Assembly (NCBI GenBank): GCA_024711155.1
Contig: JANJTK010000230.1
Span: 1-63,630, forward strand
Direction of reading: 5' to 3'
DNA from: Burkholderiaceae bacterium
GTDB taxonomy: Bacteria > Pseudomonadota > Gammaproteobacteria > Burkholderiales > Burkholderiaceae_E
Length of the DNA: 63,630 nucleotides
This document shows positions 8,079 to 17,144 of the stretch, in pieces. Each line of letters begins with the position of its first letter. Within the stretch, counting starts at the first letter, position 1. A program made the position numbers and the translations under genes. Below the pieces are notes generated by a model. That model did not search any database and was not told the origin of the DNA. It was given only the letters and a program-made list of their open reading frames with translations.

Positions 8079-9866
8079 TCAGAAGAGGTCGGCTTCGAGG
8101 CTCATCAGCGAGGCCGCGCCGGCCCGGGCCGTGCGCATCAGCGCGGCGGTCTCGGGGAACAACCTGGCGAAGTAGAACCGCGCCGTCGCCAGCTTCGAAC
8201 GATAGAACGGATCGGCCGAGTCGGCATGATCCAGCGCAATGCGCGCCATCCTGGCCCAGAAGTAGCCGAGCACGAGGTGCCCGATCACCCGCAGGTAGTC
8301 GACCGCCGCTGCGCCGGCCTCGTCGGCGTTGCCGAACGCCTTCATGCCGATCTCCATCGTCAGCTTCTCGACCTTCTGGCCGAGGTCGGCCAGCGGGTTG
8401 ACGAACTCGGCCATCGCCTCGTTGGTGCCCTCGGCCTCGACCAGCTCGGCGACCAGCTTGCCGAACTTGCGCAGCTTCGCGCCGTTGTCGCCGAGCACCT
8501 TGCGCCCGAGCAGGTCGAGCGACTGGATCGTGTTGGTGCCCTCGTAGATCATGTTGATGCGCGCGTCGCGCACGTACTGCTCCATCCCCCACTCGCGGAT
8601 GTAGCCGTGGCCGCCGTAGACCTGCATCGCCAGGTTGGTCGCGGCGTAGCCGTTGTCGGTGAGGAAGGCCTTCACGACCGGGGTCAACAGCGCCAGCATG
8701 TCCTCGGCGTCCTTGCGCGCCTCGGCGTCGGGGTGCGCCAGCGCGACGTCGGCCTGCAGCGCGGTCCAGTACGCGAACGCGCGCGACCCCTCGGCCCAGG
8801 CCTTCTGCGTGAGCAGCATCCGGCGCACGTCCGGGTGCACGATGATCGGGTCGGCCGGCTTGTCCGGCGCCTTCGCGCCGGTCAGCGAGCGCATCTGCAG
8901 CCGCTCCTTCGCGTAGTCGAGCGAGTTCTGGTAGGCCACCTCGATCAGCCCGAGCGACTGCATGCCGACCCCGATGCGCGCTGCGTTCATCATCACGAAC
9001 ATCGCGTTCAGGCCCTTGTTCGGCTCGCCGACCATCCACCCGGCGGCGTCGTCGAGGTCCATCACGCAGGTGGCGTTCGCGTGGATGCCCATCTTCTCTT
9101 CGATGCGCGCGCAGCGCACACCGTTGCGCGCGCCGAGGCTGCCGTCGGCGTTCGGGACGAACTTCGGCACGATGAACAGCGAGATTCCCCTGGTGCCCGC
9201 CGGCGCGTCGGGCAGCCGCGCGAGCACGAGATGGACGATGTTCGCGGACAGGTCGTGCTCGCCCGACGAGATGAAGATCTTGGTGCCGGTGATCCGGTAG
9301 CTGCCGTCGCCCTGCGGCTCGGCCTTCGTGCGCAGCAGGCCGAGATCGGTGCCGCAGTGCGGCTCGGTCAGGCACATCGTGCCCATCCACTCGCCCGACA
9401 CGAGCTTCGGGATGTAGAGCGACTTCTGCTCGGGCGTCCCGTGGGCGTGCAGGCAGTCGTAGGCGCCGTGCGTGAGCCCCGGGTACATCGACCACGCCTG
9501 GTTGGCGGAGTTCATCATCTCCTGGAACGCGATGCCGACCGCCAGCGGCAGCCCCTGTCCGCCGTATTCCGGGTCGCAGGTGAGCGTCGGCCAGCCGCCG
9601 GCCTTGAATTGCTCCCAGGCCTCCTTGAAGCCCTTCGGCGTCGAGACCACGCCGCCCTCGGACCAGCGGCAACCTTCCTCGTCGCCGCTGCGGTTGATCG
9701 GGAACAGCACCTCGGAGCAGAACTTGCCGCCTTCCTCGACCACCTGGTCGATCAGGTCGCGGCCGGTCTCCGCGTACGGTGGCAGGGTCTTCAGCGTGCT
9801 TTCCACGCCGAGCAGTTCGTGCATGACGAACTGGATGTCGCGCAGCGGGGGGGTGTATCGAGCCAT
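8079..9866 (-). CDS. acyl-CoA dehydrogenase (long, ~595-residue FadE/DmdC-like type)
   Basis: 595 residues, longer than the ~380-residue short-chain dehydrogenases because of a C-terminal helical extension. FAD/substrate motifs are MCLTEPHCGTDLG and KIFISSGEHDL. The catalytic base is Glu442 in INMIYEGTNTIQ, followed by LDLLGRKVL. It catalyses the first step of beta-oxidation, passing electrons through ETF. Length and neighbours (fadN, fadA) match B. subtilis FadE. The DmdC (methylmercaptopropionyl-CoA dehydrogenase) subfamily is close, so substrate range is uncertain. It starts 54 bp after the TetR gene. Confidence 0.9.
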   Translation of the reverse strand: MARYTPPLRDIQFVMHELLGVESTLKTLPPYAETGRDLIDQVVEEGGKFCSEVLFPINRSGDEEGCRWSEGGVVSTPKGFKEAWEQFKAGGWPTLTCDPEYGGQGLPLAVGIAFQEMMNSANQAWSMYPGLTHGAYDCLHAHGTPEQKSLYIPKLVSGEWMGTMCLTEPHCGTDLGLLRTKAEPQGDGSYRITGTKIFISSGEHDLSANIVHLVLARLPDAPAGTRGISLFIVPKFVPNADGSLGARNGVRCARIEEKMGIHANATCVMDLDDAAGWMVGEPNKGLNAMFVMMNAARIGVGMQSLGLIEVAYQNSLDYAKERLQMRSLTGAKAPDKPADPIIVHPDVRRMLLTQKAWAEGSRAFAYWTALQADVALAHPDAEARKDAEDMLALLTPVVKAFLTDNGYAATNLAMQVYGGHGYIREWGMEQYVRDARINMIYEGTNTIQSLDLLGRKVLGDNGAKLRKFGKLVAELVEAEGTNEAMAEFVNPLADLGQKVEKLTMEIGMKAFGNADEAGAAAVDYLRVIGHLVLGYFWARMARIALDHADSADPFYRSKLATARFYFARLFPETAALMRTARAGAASLMSLEADLF

Positions 9867-9920
9867 GTCGGTTGCTCCTGGTTCGAAGGTGAATCGGATC
9901 GGCGGGTTCGCGGCGCGCGT

Positions 9921-10643
9921 TCAGCGCGCGCGGGCGCCCCGCGCGGGAGTGGCGGTTTGCCGGGGCGCGACCGCGGCGAGCGGTCGGCGGTGCGAGTCGA
10001 CGATCCGGTCGAAGCTGCGCCGCGCGCGGGCGACTGCATCGGGGCTGCCGAGCAGGCGACCGTCGTGGTGCAGCACGAGAATCACGCCGTAGAGCTGAAA
10101 CACGACTTCCTGCGCATCGAGGTCGGGCGGCAGGTCGCCGGCGTCGATCGCCTGCTGGATCGCTCGCGACAGCTCGCGCTGCCACGAGCGCACCATAGCG
10201 ACCAGTTCCTCGCGCACCGAGCCCGGGCGGTCGTCGTACTCGGCGGCACCCGAAATCCACAGGCAGCCGCGCGCCGCCTCGATCGCGGTGCGCTCGAGCC
10301 AGCGGTCGAAGACCGCGCGCAGGCGCGGCAGCCCGCGCCGCTCCTCGAGCGCCGGCAGCAGGACGTCGTCGACGAAGCGGCGCTCGTACTCCTTCAGGAC
10401 CGCGATCTGCAGCTCCTCGCGCGAGCCGAAGTGGGCGAAGACCCCGCTCTTGGACATCGCCATGCGCTCGGCCAGCGAACCGATCGTGAGCCCTTCGAGT
10501 CCGACGCGGGCGGCGAGTTCGAGCGCCGCATCGACGATCGCGGCGCGAGTCTGCTCACCCTTGCGGGTCACGCCGGCGGCGCGGCGACGTCCAGTGGCAG
10601 GCGGGGCGTCGGGCGTGTCGAAGGTGTCGGCCGTCTCGGGCAT
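9921..10643 (-). CDS. TetR/AcrR family transcriptional regulator
   Basis: 240 residues. The DNA-binding domain spans about residues 30-80, with the helix-turn-helix in LTIGSLAERMAMSKSGVFAHF. The C-terminal half is a ligand-binding helical domain. Both ends are low-complexity (Pro/Ala/Thr and Arg/Ala). It is the first gene of the fatty-acid oxidation operon, so it probably represses this operon and itself and is released by an acyl-CoA, as for FadR/FadP-type TetR proteins. The ligand is inferred, not seen. A near-palindrome about 42 bp upstream is a plausible operator. Confidence 0.88.
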   Translation of the reverse strand: MPETADTFDTPDAPPATGRRRAAGVTRKGEQTRAAIVDAALELAARVGLEGLTIGSLAERMAMSKSGVFAHFGSREELQIAVLKEYERRFVDDVLLPALEERRGLPRLRAVFDRWLERTAIEAARGCLWISGAAEYDDRPGSVREELVAMVRSWQRELSRAIQQAIDAGDLPPDLDAQEVVFQLYGVILVLHHDGRLLGSPDAVARARRSFDRIVDSHRRPLAAVAPRQTATPARGARAR

Positions 10644-10684
10644 TCGCGGGGATGTCCAGAAGGGGAGCGAAAACGCAGCAAAGA

Positions 10685-10696
10685 ACGAACGGTCGT
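10685..10696. promoter_or_regulatory. candidate operator of the TetR regulator
   Basis: ACGAACGGTCGT is an imperfect palindrome (10 of 12 positions symmetric) in the 201-bp gap upstream of the tetR-like gene. On the minus strand an AT-rich stretch (CATAAATAG, about 10697-10705) lies just upstream and could be a -10 element, which would put the palindrome at the transcription start, where a repressor would act. No clear -35 is visible. Confidence 0.4.
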
Positions 10697-10844
10697 GCTA
10701 TTTATGCCGAAGGATACCCGAATTCGAATCCACCGTGGGCGCGAATCCCGGGGTCGGCGCAGGGCCTTCGCTACTGCGTCACGGAAAGGCGGGTGCGCGA
10801 CGGGCGGGTGCGCGACACACGTCGTGCAGCCGGGTGGAGGGGAA

Positions 10845-11288
10845 TCAGCCGACCGCTTCGTGCAGGCCCGGGAACGGCTGGCCGATCTTCATGATCCCGC
10901 TGGCACGCGCGACCGGCGTGCCGTCGACCTCGACGACGCCCTGCGCGAACACCAGCGAGCGCGTCGTCCTCAACACCTGGGCCTCGCCCTGCACCCACGC
11001 GCCGCTGGGCGCGGGGCCCAGATAGTCGACCTGCAGGCTGACGGTCAGCAGGAAGCGCCCGGCGATCTCGGGAACCCGCCGGTGCGCGACCAGCGGCAGC
11101 AGCATGTCGCAGAAGCTCGCCATCATGCCGCCGTGGCAGATGCCGAGCGGATTGGTGTGCCGCGTCTCGACGCGGAAGCCGACCTGCACCAGACCGTCCT
11201 GGTCCTTCAGGTAGATGGGGCCGTTGACCCCGAGGAACCCGCCGCCGAGCGTCAGTGCCTCGAAGCCCGCGGGTACATGCGCCGTCAT
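10845..11288 (-). CDS. PaaI-family hotdog thioesterase
   Basis: 147 residues of single hotdog-fold type. The family motif is HTNPLGICHGGMMASFCD, with the His-Gly-Gly at 52-54 and Asp61 the likely catalytic acid. It would hydrolyse an acyl-CoA thioester in the cytoplasm; substrate unknown. It reads toward the fatty-acid operon but is separated from the TetR gene by 201 bp containing a candidate promoter, so it is probably a separate unit with a related role in acyl-CoA balance. Confidence 0.85.
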   Translation of the reverse strand: MTAHVPAGFEALTLGGGFLGVNGPIYLKDQDGLVQVGFRVETRHTNPLGICHGGMMASFCDMLLPLVAHRRVPEIAGRFLLTVSLQVDYLGPAPSGAWVQGEAQVLRTTRSLVFAQGVVEVDGTPVARASGIMKIGQPFPGLHEAVG

Positions 11289-11634
11289 CGATTCGCGCTC
11301 CGTCGGTACGATCGTTCGGGCGGGAGGATAGCAGGCGGCGGGAGCACCCGGACCGCAGCGGCTATAATTGCAGTCGCTGAGCGCTCGCGCGAGATGTGGT
11401 GCCGCCGGGACGCTGGGCGCACCGGACAGGATGCTCGCGACGCTCCGGGCGCCGTCGTCCGACTGGCACCTCCTGATCGTCGGGCGACCACGCGGCCACC
11501 GCTTCCCCGCCGGACACCGCCGCCGGCCGCATCACAGGCCGCATCACCGGCCGCCCCGGCACCGCCCCCGCCGCGGCACTGCCCCGGCCACCGGCGACTC
11601 CCTGGCGTCGCCGCAACGATGGAGACGACCGCGC
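11289..11634 (+). other. 346-bp gene-free region between thioesterase and MscS-like gene
   Basis: No convincing gene is seen. The region holds a TATAAT box at 11363-11368, a 10-bp palindrome CTCGCGCGAG just after it, and a short direct repeat (GGCCGCATCAC twice, near 11526-11550). A frame open into the mscS-like gene from here would encode only Arg/His/Pro-rich low-complexity sequence and would begin inside the TATAAT box, so it is taken as an untranslated leader. Confidence 0.5.
11363..11368 (+). promoter_or_regulatory. -10 element (TATAAT), putative promoter of the MscS-like gene
   Basis: A perfect TATAAT in otherwise very GC-rich DNA, in the divergent gap. No good -35 match lies 16-18 bp upstream. 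If used, it gives a leader of about 260 nt before the mscS-like ATG. Confidence 0.45.
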
Positions 11635-12618
11635 ATGCGCGAACTGCTGCTCGACCTGAAGGCCTTGCTGGGACCTTACGCCGCGGAAGTCCGGCTGCTC
11701 GCTTCGATCGTCGGAGTCGTCGCGCTGGCGCTGATCGTGCGCTGGCTCGCCAACCGGCTGTTGCGGCGCGTTTTCGCCGGCGTCGCCGGGCGCGCGACCG
11801 CGCTCGACGAGCAGCGCCGGATCACCACCGTCAGCAAGGTGCTGCGCCATTCGGCGTCGGTGCTGATCGTCCTCGTGGCCGCGATGGTCGTGCTGAACCA
11901 GCTCGGCATCTCGATCGCCCCGATTCTCGGCGCGGCCGGCGTCGCCGGGATCGCGATCGGCTTCGGCGCGCAGAGCCTCGTGAAGGACTTCTTCGCCGGC
12001 GTCTTCCTGCTGGTCGAGAACCAGATCCGGGTCGGCGACGTGGTCGAGATCGCCGGCAAGGCCGGCGTGGTCGAGGAACTGAGCCTGCGCCGCACCAAGC
12101 TGCGCAGCTACGACGGCAACGTGCACTACATCTCGAACGGGTTGATCACGACAGTGACCAACATGTCGACCGGGTTCTCATTCGCGGTGATCGAGATCGG
12201 CGTGGCCTACCGCGAGGACGTCGACCGGGTGTTCGACGTGATGCGCGCGACCGCCGCCGAACTGCGCGACGCAGCCGACTTCGGACCGAAGATCCTGGGC
12301 GACCTCGAGATCGCCGGCGTCGAGCAGTGGGCCGATTCGGCGGTCATGATCCGCGCGCGCATCAAGACGCAGGCGCTCGAGCAGTGGAGCGTGCGCCGCG
12401 AGTACCTGCGCCGGCTGAAGGCGGCCTTCGATCGCGAAGGGATCTCGATCCCGTTTCCGCATCGCACGCTCGTGCACGAGGGCGCGGGGAGCGGCGAAGA
12501 CGCCGGTGCCGCACGCGGCGCGGCGGCGACCCCGGCCGCCGCGCCGGCACGCCGCGAGACGCCGTCGGCTGCGCCGGCCGGCAGCACCGACGCCGACCCC
12601 ACGGCCCGGCTGCCGTGA
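11635..12618 (+). CDS. MscS-family mechanosensitive channel
   Basis: 327 residues from ATG 11635, with GGAG about 10 nt upstream. There are three N-terminal membrane helices. The third is the Gly/Ala-rich pore helix LGAAGVAGIAIGFGAQSLVK, followed by the MscS beta-domain core VGDVVEIAGKAGVVEELSLR. The last ~50 residues are Ala/Pro-rich and probably disordered. It acts in the inner membrane as a tension-gated pore that vents solutes on osmotic downshift. It lies 46 bp upstream of a CPA2-type antiporter gene, so ion homeostasis is a shared theme. Confidence 0.9.
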   Translation: MRELLLDLKALLGPYAAEVRLLASIVGVVALALIVRWLANRLLRRVFAGVAGRATALDEQRRITTVSKVLRHSASVLIVLVAAMVVLNQLGISIAPILGAAGVAGIAIGFGAQSLVKDFFAGVFLLVENQIRVGDVVEIAGKAGVVEELSLRRTKLRSYDGNVHYISNGLITTVTNMSTGFSFAVIEIGVAYREDVDRVFDVMRATAAELRDAADFGPKILGDLEIAGVEQWADSAVMIRARIKTQALEQWSVRREYLRRLKAAFDREGISIPFPHRTLVHEGAGSGEDAGAARGAAATPAAAPARRETPSAAPAGSTDADPTARLP

Positions 12619-12664
12619 ACGACCTCCACCCACTGCGCCGGGCACGCCGGCAGAGGCTGCGACG

Positions 12665-13888
12665 ATGAGCGACCAGACGCCCCCCGGCCTGTTCTTCCTG
12701 CCCTCGTGGCCGCCCGCCGCCGACACCGTGCTGTGGGTGGCGCTGGCGATCGTCGCGGCCGCGCTGCTGGGCGAGTTCGTGTTCCGCCGCCTGCGCCTGC
12801 CGCGCCTGATCGGCTATGCGGCAGTCGGCACCATCGTGTCGGCCTTCGGGTTCGGGTTTTCCGACGGCGCGCTGCGCCCGGGCTTCAGGCTCGTCGTCGA
12901 CCTGGCGCTGGCGCTGCTGCTGTTCGAGCTCGGCAGCCGGATCCGGCTGCGCTGGCTGCGCAGCAATCCGTGGCTGCTCGCGACCAGCGTCGCCGAGGCG
13001 GGGCTGGGCTTCGCGGCGGTCTGTTTCTCGTTGACCTTCCTCGGCGTCGACGCGCAGCCGGCGGCCGCGGTCGCGGCGATCCTCGTCGCGACCTCGCCGG
13101 CGGTCGTCATGCGCATCGCGTCCGAGTCGCGCGCGTCGGGGCAGGTCACCGAGCGGATGATCCTGCTGACCGGACTGAACGTCTTCTACGCGGTGCTCGC
13201 GACCAAGTTCCTGTTCGGGTCGCTGCACGCCGGCTACGCCGGGCGGTGGCTGCACGCGATCGTGCACCCGCTGTACCTGCTGGCGGGGTCCGCGATCGTG
13301 GCCGCGCTGCTCGCCTGGTCGGTGTCGCTGATCGCGCGCCGGCTCGACCTGCGCAACGAGAACTCGACGCTGCTGCTGCTCGGGATGATCCTGGTCGCGC
13401 TGTCGATCACGCGCGCGGCCAACCTGTCGACGCTGCTGGTGCCGCTGCTGGCCGGCGTGCTCCTGCGCAACACGACCGAGCGGCCGTGGATCTGGCCGCG
13501 CCACTTCGGCACGGCCGGCGGCGCGCTGGTGCTGCTGCTGTTCGTCATCACGGGCTCCGCGTGGTCGGTCGAGGCGCTCGCCGCCGGCGCCTTGCTCGGC
13601 GTGGCGGCGATCGTCGCGCGGCTCGCGGCGCGGCTGGCCGTGACCACCCTGTTCAGCGCCGCGAGCGGCCTGTCGGTCCGGCAGGGCGTCGCGCTCGGCT
13701 TCGCGCTCGCGCCGATCTCGGGCGCGGCGCTGGTGATGATGACCGACCTGCAGGCCGTCTTTCCCGAGTTCGGCGCGCGCCTCGCTCCGATCGTGTTCAG
13801 CGCGGTCGCAGTGCTCGAACTGGCCGGCCCGATCGCGGTGCAGCTGGCGCTGCGCTGGACCGGCGAAGACAACACCGATTCCCGCTGA
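12665..13888 (+). CDS. CPA2-type cation:proton antiporter (KefB-like membrane domain)
   Basis: 407 residues, almost entirely hydrophobic with about 12 membrane segments. Na+/H+ exchanger domain features include [17 protein letters not shown] near residue 40, [19 protein letters not shown] and [15 protein letters not shown]. It lacks the C-terminal TrkA-N/RCK domain of KefB/KefC, so gating must come from elsewhere or be absent. It lies 16 bp before the YbdK-type ligase gene and is probably co-transcribed with it. The ion (K+ or Na+) cannot be told from sequence. Confidence 0.85.
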   Translation: MSDQTPPGLFFLPSWPPAADTVLWVALAIVAAALLGEFVFRRLRLPRLIGYAAVGTIVSAFGFGFSDGALRPGFRLVVDLALALLLFELGSRIRLRWLRSNPWLLATSVAEAGLGFAAVCFSLTFLGVDAQPAAAVAAILVATSPAVVMRIASESRASGQVTERMILLTGLNVFYAVLATKFLFGSLHAGYAGRWLHAIVHPLYLLAGSAIVAALLAWSVSLIARRLDLRNENSTLLLLGMILVALSITRAANLSTLLVPLLAGVLLRNTTERPWIWPRHFGTAGGALVLLLFVITGSAWSVEALAAGALLGVAAIVARLAARLAVTTLFSAASGLSVRQGVALGFALAPISGAALVMMTDLQAVFPEFGARLAPIVFSAVAVLELAGPIAVQLALRWTGEDNTDSR

Positions 13889-13904
13889 TCCCTTCGGAGA
13901 CGAC

Positions 13905-15020
13905 ATGCCGCTCGAAGCCTTCGCCGAATCGCGCGCGCTGACCCTCGGGGTCGAGCTCGAACTGCAGATCGTCAACCGGCACGACTACGACCTCACGCCG
14001 GGGGCGCGCGACCTGCTGCGGCTGGTCGAGCGCCGCAAGCTGCCGGGCGACGTCAAACCGGAGATGACCGACAGCATGATCGAGCTGTCGACCGGCGTCT
14101 GCGTCGACCACGCCGACGTGCTGTCGCAGCTCGGCGAGACGCGCGACGCACTGGTCGAGTGCGCCGCCCGGCTCGACGTCGGCCTGTGCGGCGGCGGCAC
14201 GCACCCGTTCCAGGACTGGAGCCAGCGCCGGATCTACGACACGCCGCGCTTCCACATGCTGTCGGAGCTCTACGGCTACCTGTCCAAGCAGTTCACGATC
14301 TTCGGGCAGCACGTGCACGTCGGCTGCCCCGGCCCGGACGCCGCGCTGGTGCTGCTGCACGGGCTGTCGCGCTTCATCCCGCACTTCATCGCGCTGTCGG
14401 CGTCGTCGCCGTTCGTGCAGGGGGTCGACACCGGGTTCCACTCGGCGCGGCTCAACTCGGTGTTCGCATTCCCGTTGTCCGGGCGGGCGCCGTTCGTGCT
14501 CACCTGGGATGAGTTCTCCGCGTTCTTCGACAAGATGACGCGCACCGGCGTGGTCGCCGGCATGAAGGACTTCTACTGGGACATCCGCCCGAAGCCCGAG
14601 TTCGGCACGATCGAGGTGCGCGTGCTCGACACGCCGCTGACGATCGAGAAGGCGGCCGCGCTCGCCGCGTACATCCAGTGCGTGGCGCGCTGGCTCACTT
14701 TCGAGCGGCCGTTCCGCCCCGCCGAGGACGACTACCTCGTCTACACCTTCAACCGCTTCCAGGCCTGCCGCTTCGGCCTCGACGGCACCTTCGTCGATCC
14801 GCAGACCGGCGAGCACCGCACGATCCGCGACGACATCCGCTCGACGCTCGACGCGATCGAGCAGCACGCGATCGAGTTGCGCGCCGAGGACGCGTGCCGG
14901 CGCGTGCGCGACGACGTCGACACGCTCGGCAACGACGCGACGTGGATCCGCGCCACCTGGGAAGCCGAGCACCTGCTCCCCGAGGTCGTGCGCCAGCAGT
15001 GCCTGCGCTGGAGCCGCTGA
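13905..15020 (+). CDS. ybdK: YbdK-family carboxylate-amine ligase (glutamate-cysteine ligase-like)
   Basis: 371 residues; the ATG has GGAG upstream. This is a GCS2-family fold with [17 protein letters not shown] at the N-terminus (metal- and glutamate-binding Glu residues), [14 protein letters not shown], and [16 protein letters not shown]. It is ATP-dependent and would join the gamma-carboxyl of glutamate to an amine. YbdK of E. coli has weak glutamate-cysteine ligase activity and its real substrate is unknown. It lies between a cation antiporter and a gamma-glutamyl hydrolase-like gene, so a make/break pair for a gamma-glutamyl compound is plausible. Confidence 0.88.
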   Translation: MPLEAFAESRALTLGVELELQIVNRHDYDLTPGARDLLRLVERRKLPGDVKPEMTDSMIELSTGVCVDHADVLSQLGETRDALVECAARLDVGLCGGGTHPFQDWSQRRIYDTPRFHMLSELYGYLSKQFTIFGQHVHVGCPGPDAALVLLHGLSRFIPHFIALSASSPFVQGVDTGFHSARLNSVFAFPLSGRAPFVLTWDEFSAFFDKMTRTGVVAGMKDFYWDIRPKPEFGTIEVRVLDTPLTIEKAAALAAYIQCVARWLTFERPFRPAEDDYLVYTFNRFQACRFGLDGTFVDPQTGEHRTIRDDIRSTLDAIEQHAIELRAEDACRRVRDDVDTLGNDATWIRATWEAEHLLPEVVRQQCLRWSR

Positions 15021-15028
15021 GCGCGCGC

Positions 15029-15826
15029 ATGGCCGCCAGGCCGCCGCGGATCGGGCTGTCGGCGCGGCTGATGCACGCGCCGCCCGCCGAACTCGGCTTT
15101 CGCAACAAGACGCTGCAGTACCTCGAGCAATCGATCGCGCACTGGATCATGGCCCACGGCGCGATCGCACTGATGATTCCGACGCTGAGCGCCGACGCGT
15201 CGGTGAGCCGCCGCGGCATCTCGGTACGCAGCTACGTCGAGGAACTCGACGGCCTCGTGCTGCAGGGCGGCGCCGACGTCAGCCCGGCCTCGTACGGGAT
15301 GGCGCCGATGCGCGCGGAATGGTCCGGCGACGCGGTGCGCGACCGCTACGAGATCGAACTGCTGCACGAGTTCATGGCGCAGGGCAAGCCGGTGCTGGGG
15401 ATCTGCCGCGGCGCGCAGCTGATCAACGTCGCGCTCGGCGGCACATTGTTCCAGGACATCGCCACCCAGTGCCCGCAAGCGCAACGGCACGTCGATCCGG
15501 AACTCTACGACGCGCTGGACCACGACGTCGAGTTCGAGCCCGGATCGCGGCTCGCGAGCCTGTATGCGGACGAGACGCGCGCGCGCGTGACGAGCATTCA
15601 CCACCAGGCCATCGACCGCCTCGGCAGCGACCTGGTGATCGAGGCGCGCTCGAGCCCGGACGGCGTCGTCGAGGCGATCCGCTGGCGCGGCGCCGGCTAC
15701 GCGATCGGGCTGCAGTGGCACCCCGAGTTCCACGCGGGCGCGCGCGGGCTGCTCGACAGCTCGCCGATCGTGCTCGACTTCCTCGCCGCGGCCGACCGGA
15801 TGCGCGACGCGGCGCCGCCGCGCTAG
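15029..15826 (+). CDS. gamma-glutamyl hydrolase-like protein (class I glutamine amidotransferase fold, peptidase C26)
   Basis: 265 residues from ATG 15029, 8 bp after the ybdK stop. The triad is visible: Cys126 in LGICRGAQLIN, His231 and Glu233 in LQWHPEFHAG. LDGLVLQGGADVSP is the family's substrate-pocket segment. Relatives include PuuD (gamma-glutamyl-GABA hydrolase). It acts in the cytoplasm. Following a gamma-glutamyl ligase gene, it may hydrolyse that enzyme's product. It ends in a TAG stop. Confidence 0.88.
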   Translation: MAARPPRIGLSARLMHAPPAELGFRNKTLQYLEQSIAHWIMAHGAIALMIPTLSADASVSRRGISVRSYVEELDGLVLQGGADVSPASYGMAPMRAEWSGDAVRDRYEIELLHEFMAQGKPVLGICRGAQLINVALGGTLFQDIATQCPQAQRHVDPELYDALDHDVEFEPGSRLASLYADETRARVTSIHHQAIDRLGSDLVIEARSSPDGVVEAIRWRGAGYAIGLQWHPEFHAGARGLLDSSPIVLDFLAAADRMRDAAPPR

Positions 15827-15844
15827 CCGCGCCGGCGCGGGCCG

Positions 15845-17092
15845 TCAGTAGCGGCCGCCCTCGCCGGTCAGGGCCACGCCGATCCTGAGCACGAGGAACG
15901 CGACGGCGTTCATCAGGCGCACCGGCCACGGCCGCCGCCGGTGACTCGACAGCGCGACCGGCACGCCGCCGCTGTCGATCGCCGCGCACAGCCGCTCCCG
16001 GAGCAGGCGCGCGAAAACCGGATCCTGCACGCTGACGTTGGCCTCGCGCGCGAGCAGCAGCGAGAACGGGTCGATGTTCGACGAGCCGACCGTCGCCCAG
16101 TCGTCGACGACCGCCACCTTCGCATGCAGGAAGCTGCGCCGGTACTCGACGATCTCGACGCCGCCGCGCAGCAGTTCCTCGTAGAGCGCCTGCGAGCCGT
16201 AGTGCGGCAGCCGGTACTCGATGCGCCCCTGCAGCAGCAGCCGCACGCGCACGCCGCGCGCCGCGGCCGCGAGCAGTGCGCGCCGGAACCGCGCGCCGGG
16301 AAAGAAGTACGCGCAGGCGATCAGCACCTCTCGGCGCGCGCGGCCGATCGCCCGCAGGTAGGCGCGCTCGATCGTGCGGCGGTGGCGCAGGTTGTCCCGC
16401 AGCAGCAGCGCCGCGCGCACGCGGCCTGCCGGGGTGACGTCGCTGCGCACCGTCTCGGGCAGCGCGGCCGGCTCGCCGCGCTGCGCGGCCGCGCCGGCGG
16501 CAGCGCGCCGCAGCGACCGGTTGACGATCACCGTCTCCCACCACAGCCGCGCCACCGCAACGTGCACCTGCGCGACCAGCGGGCCGCGCACGCGCACCGC
16601 GTAGTCGAGCCGCGGCTGCTCGAGCGCGCCGTGATTGGGGTCGTTCAGGTCGTCGAGCACGTTCATGCCGCCGACGAAGGCGACGCTGCCGTCGACCACC
16701 ACCAGCTTGCGGTGCAGCCGGCGCAGGCGCCGCCGGTCGAGCGTGAAGCGGCTGCGCAGCGGGCCGAACGAGGCGACGCGCGCCCCGGCCGCGGCGAGCG
16801 TGCGCGCCCAGTCCGAATCCAGGCCGATGGTGCCGAAGCCGTCGACCAGCACGTTGACGCTGACGCCGCGCCGCGCGGCCTGCGCCAGCGCGGCGGCGAT
16901 GCGCCTGCCCGCCGGGTCGTCCTCGAAGATGTAGGTCTCGAGGTGGACGCTGTCGCGCGCCGCCGCGATCGCCTGCTCGAGCGCGGGGAAGTACTCGGCG
17001 CCCGACTCGAGCAGCGTCACGTCGTGCCCGCTGCGCAGCTGCGGCCGCAGGCTCTCGTACCACGGCAGCGAGACGAACTGTCGATCGGTCAC
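15845..17092 (-). CDS. clsB: phospholipase D-family cardiolipin synthase ClsB
   Basis: 415 residues from a GTG start. It has two HKD motifs, HRKLVVVDG (His127, Lys129, Asp134) and HAKVAVVDD (His323, Lys325, Asp330), the second followed by GSSNIDPFS. There is no N-terminal membrane pair, as in ClsB, but one hydrophobic C-terminal segment. It condenses phosphatidylglycerol with PG or PE to make cardiolipin. It lies 52 bp after an EEP-family gene; E. coli has the same pair (ybhP next to clsB/ybhO). Confidence 0.88.
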   Translation of the reverse strand: MTDRQFVSLPWYESLRPQLRSGHDVTLLESGAEYFPALEQAIAAARDSVHLETYIFEDDPAGRRIAAALAQAARRGVSVNVLVDGFGTIGLDSDWARTLAAAGARVASFGPLRSRFTLDRRRLRRLHRKLVVVDGSVAFVGGMNVLDDLNDPNHGALEQPRLDYAVRVRGPLVAQVHVAVARLWWETVIVNRSLRRAAAGAAAQRGEPAALPETVRSDVTPAGRVRAALLLRDNLRHRRTIERAYLRAIGRARREVLIACAYFFPGARFRRALLAAAARGVRVRLLLQGRIEYRLPHYGSQALYEELLRGGVEIVEYRRSFLHAKVAVVDDWATVGSSNIDPFSLLLAREANVSVQDPVFARLLRERLCAAIDSGGVPVALSSHRRRPWPVRLMNAVAFLVLRIGVALTGEGGRY

Positions 17093-17144
17093 GTTATCCG
17101 CCCACGACGGCGCGGCCGGCGGCCCCGTGGCCGCCGCAGCCGCA

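Noticed and set aside
11368-11634. An N-terminal extension of the MscS-like protein
   Set aside because: It would start inside the TATAAT box and encode Arg/His/Pro low-complexity sequence; ATG 11635 starts a normal MscS-like protein.
8064-12668. A ~1,500-codon plus-strand frame opposite the acyl-CoA dehydrogenase, TetR and thioesterase genes
   Set aside because: Composition is Arg/Ala/Gly/His-rich with no domain, and three well-supported minus-strand genes occupy the same DNA.
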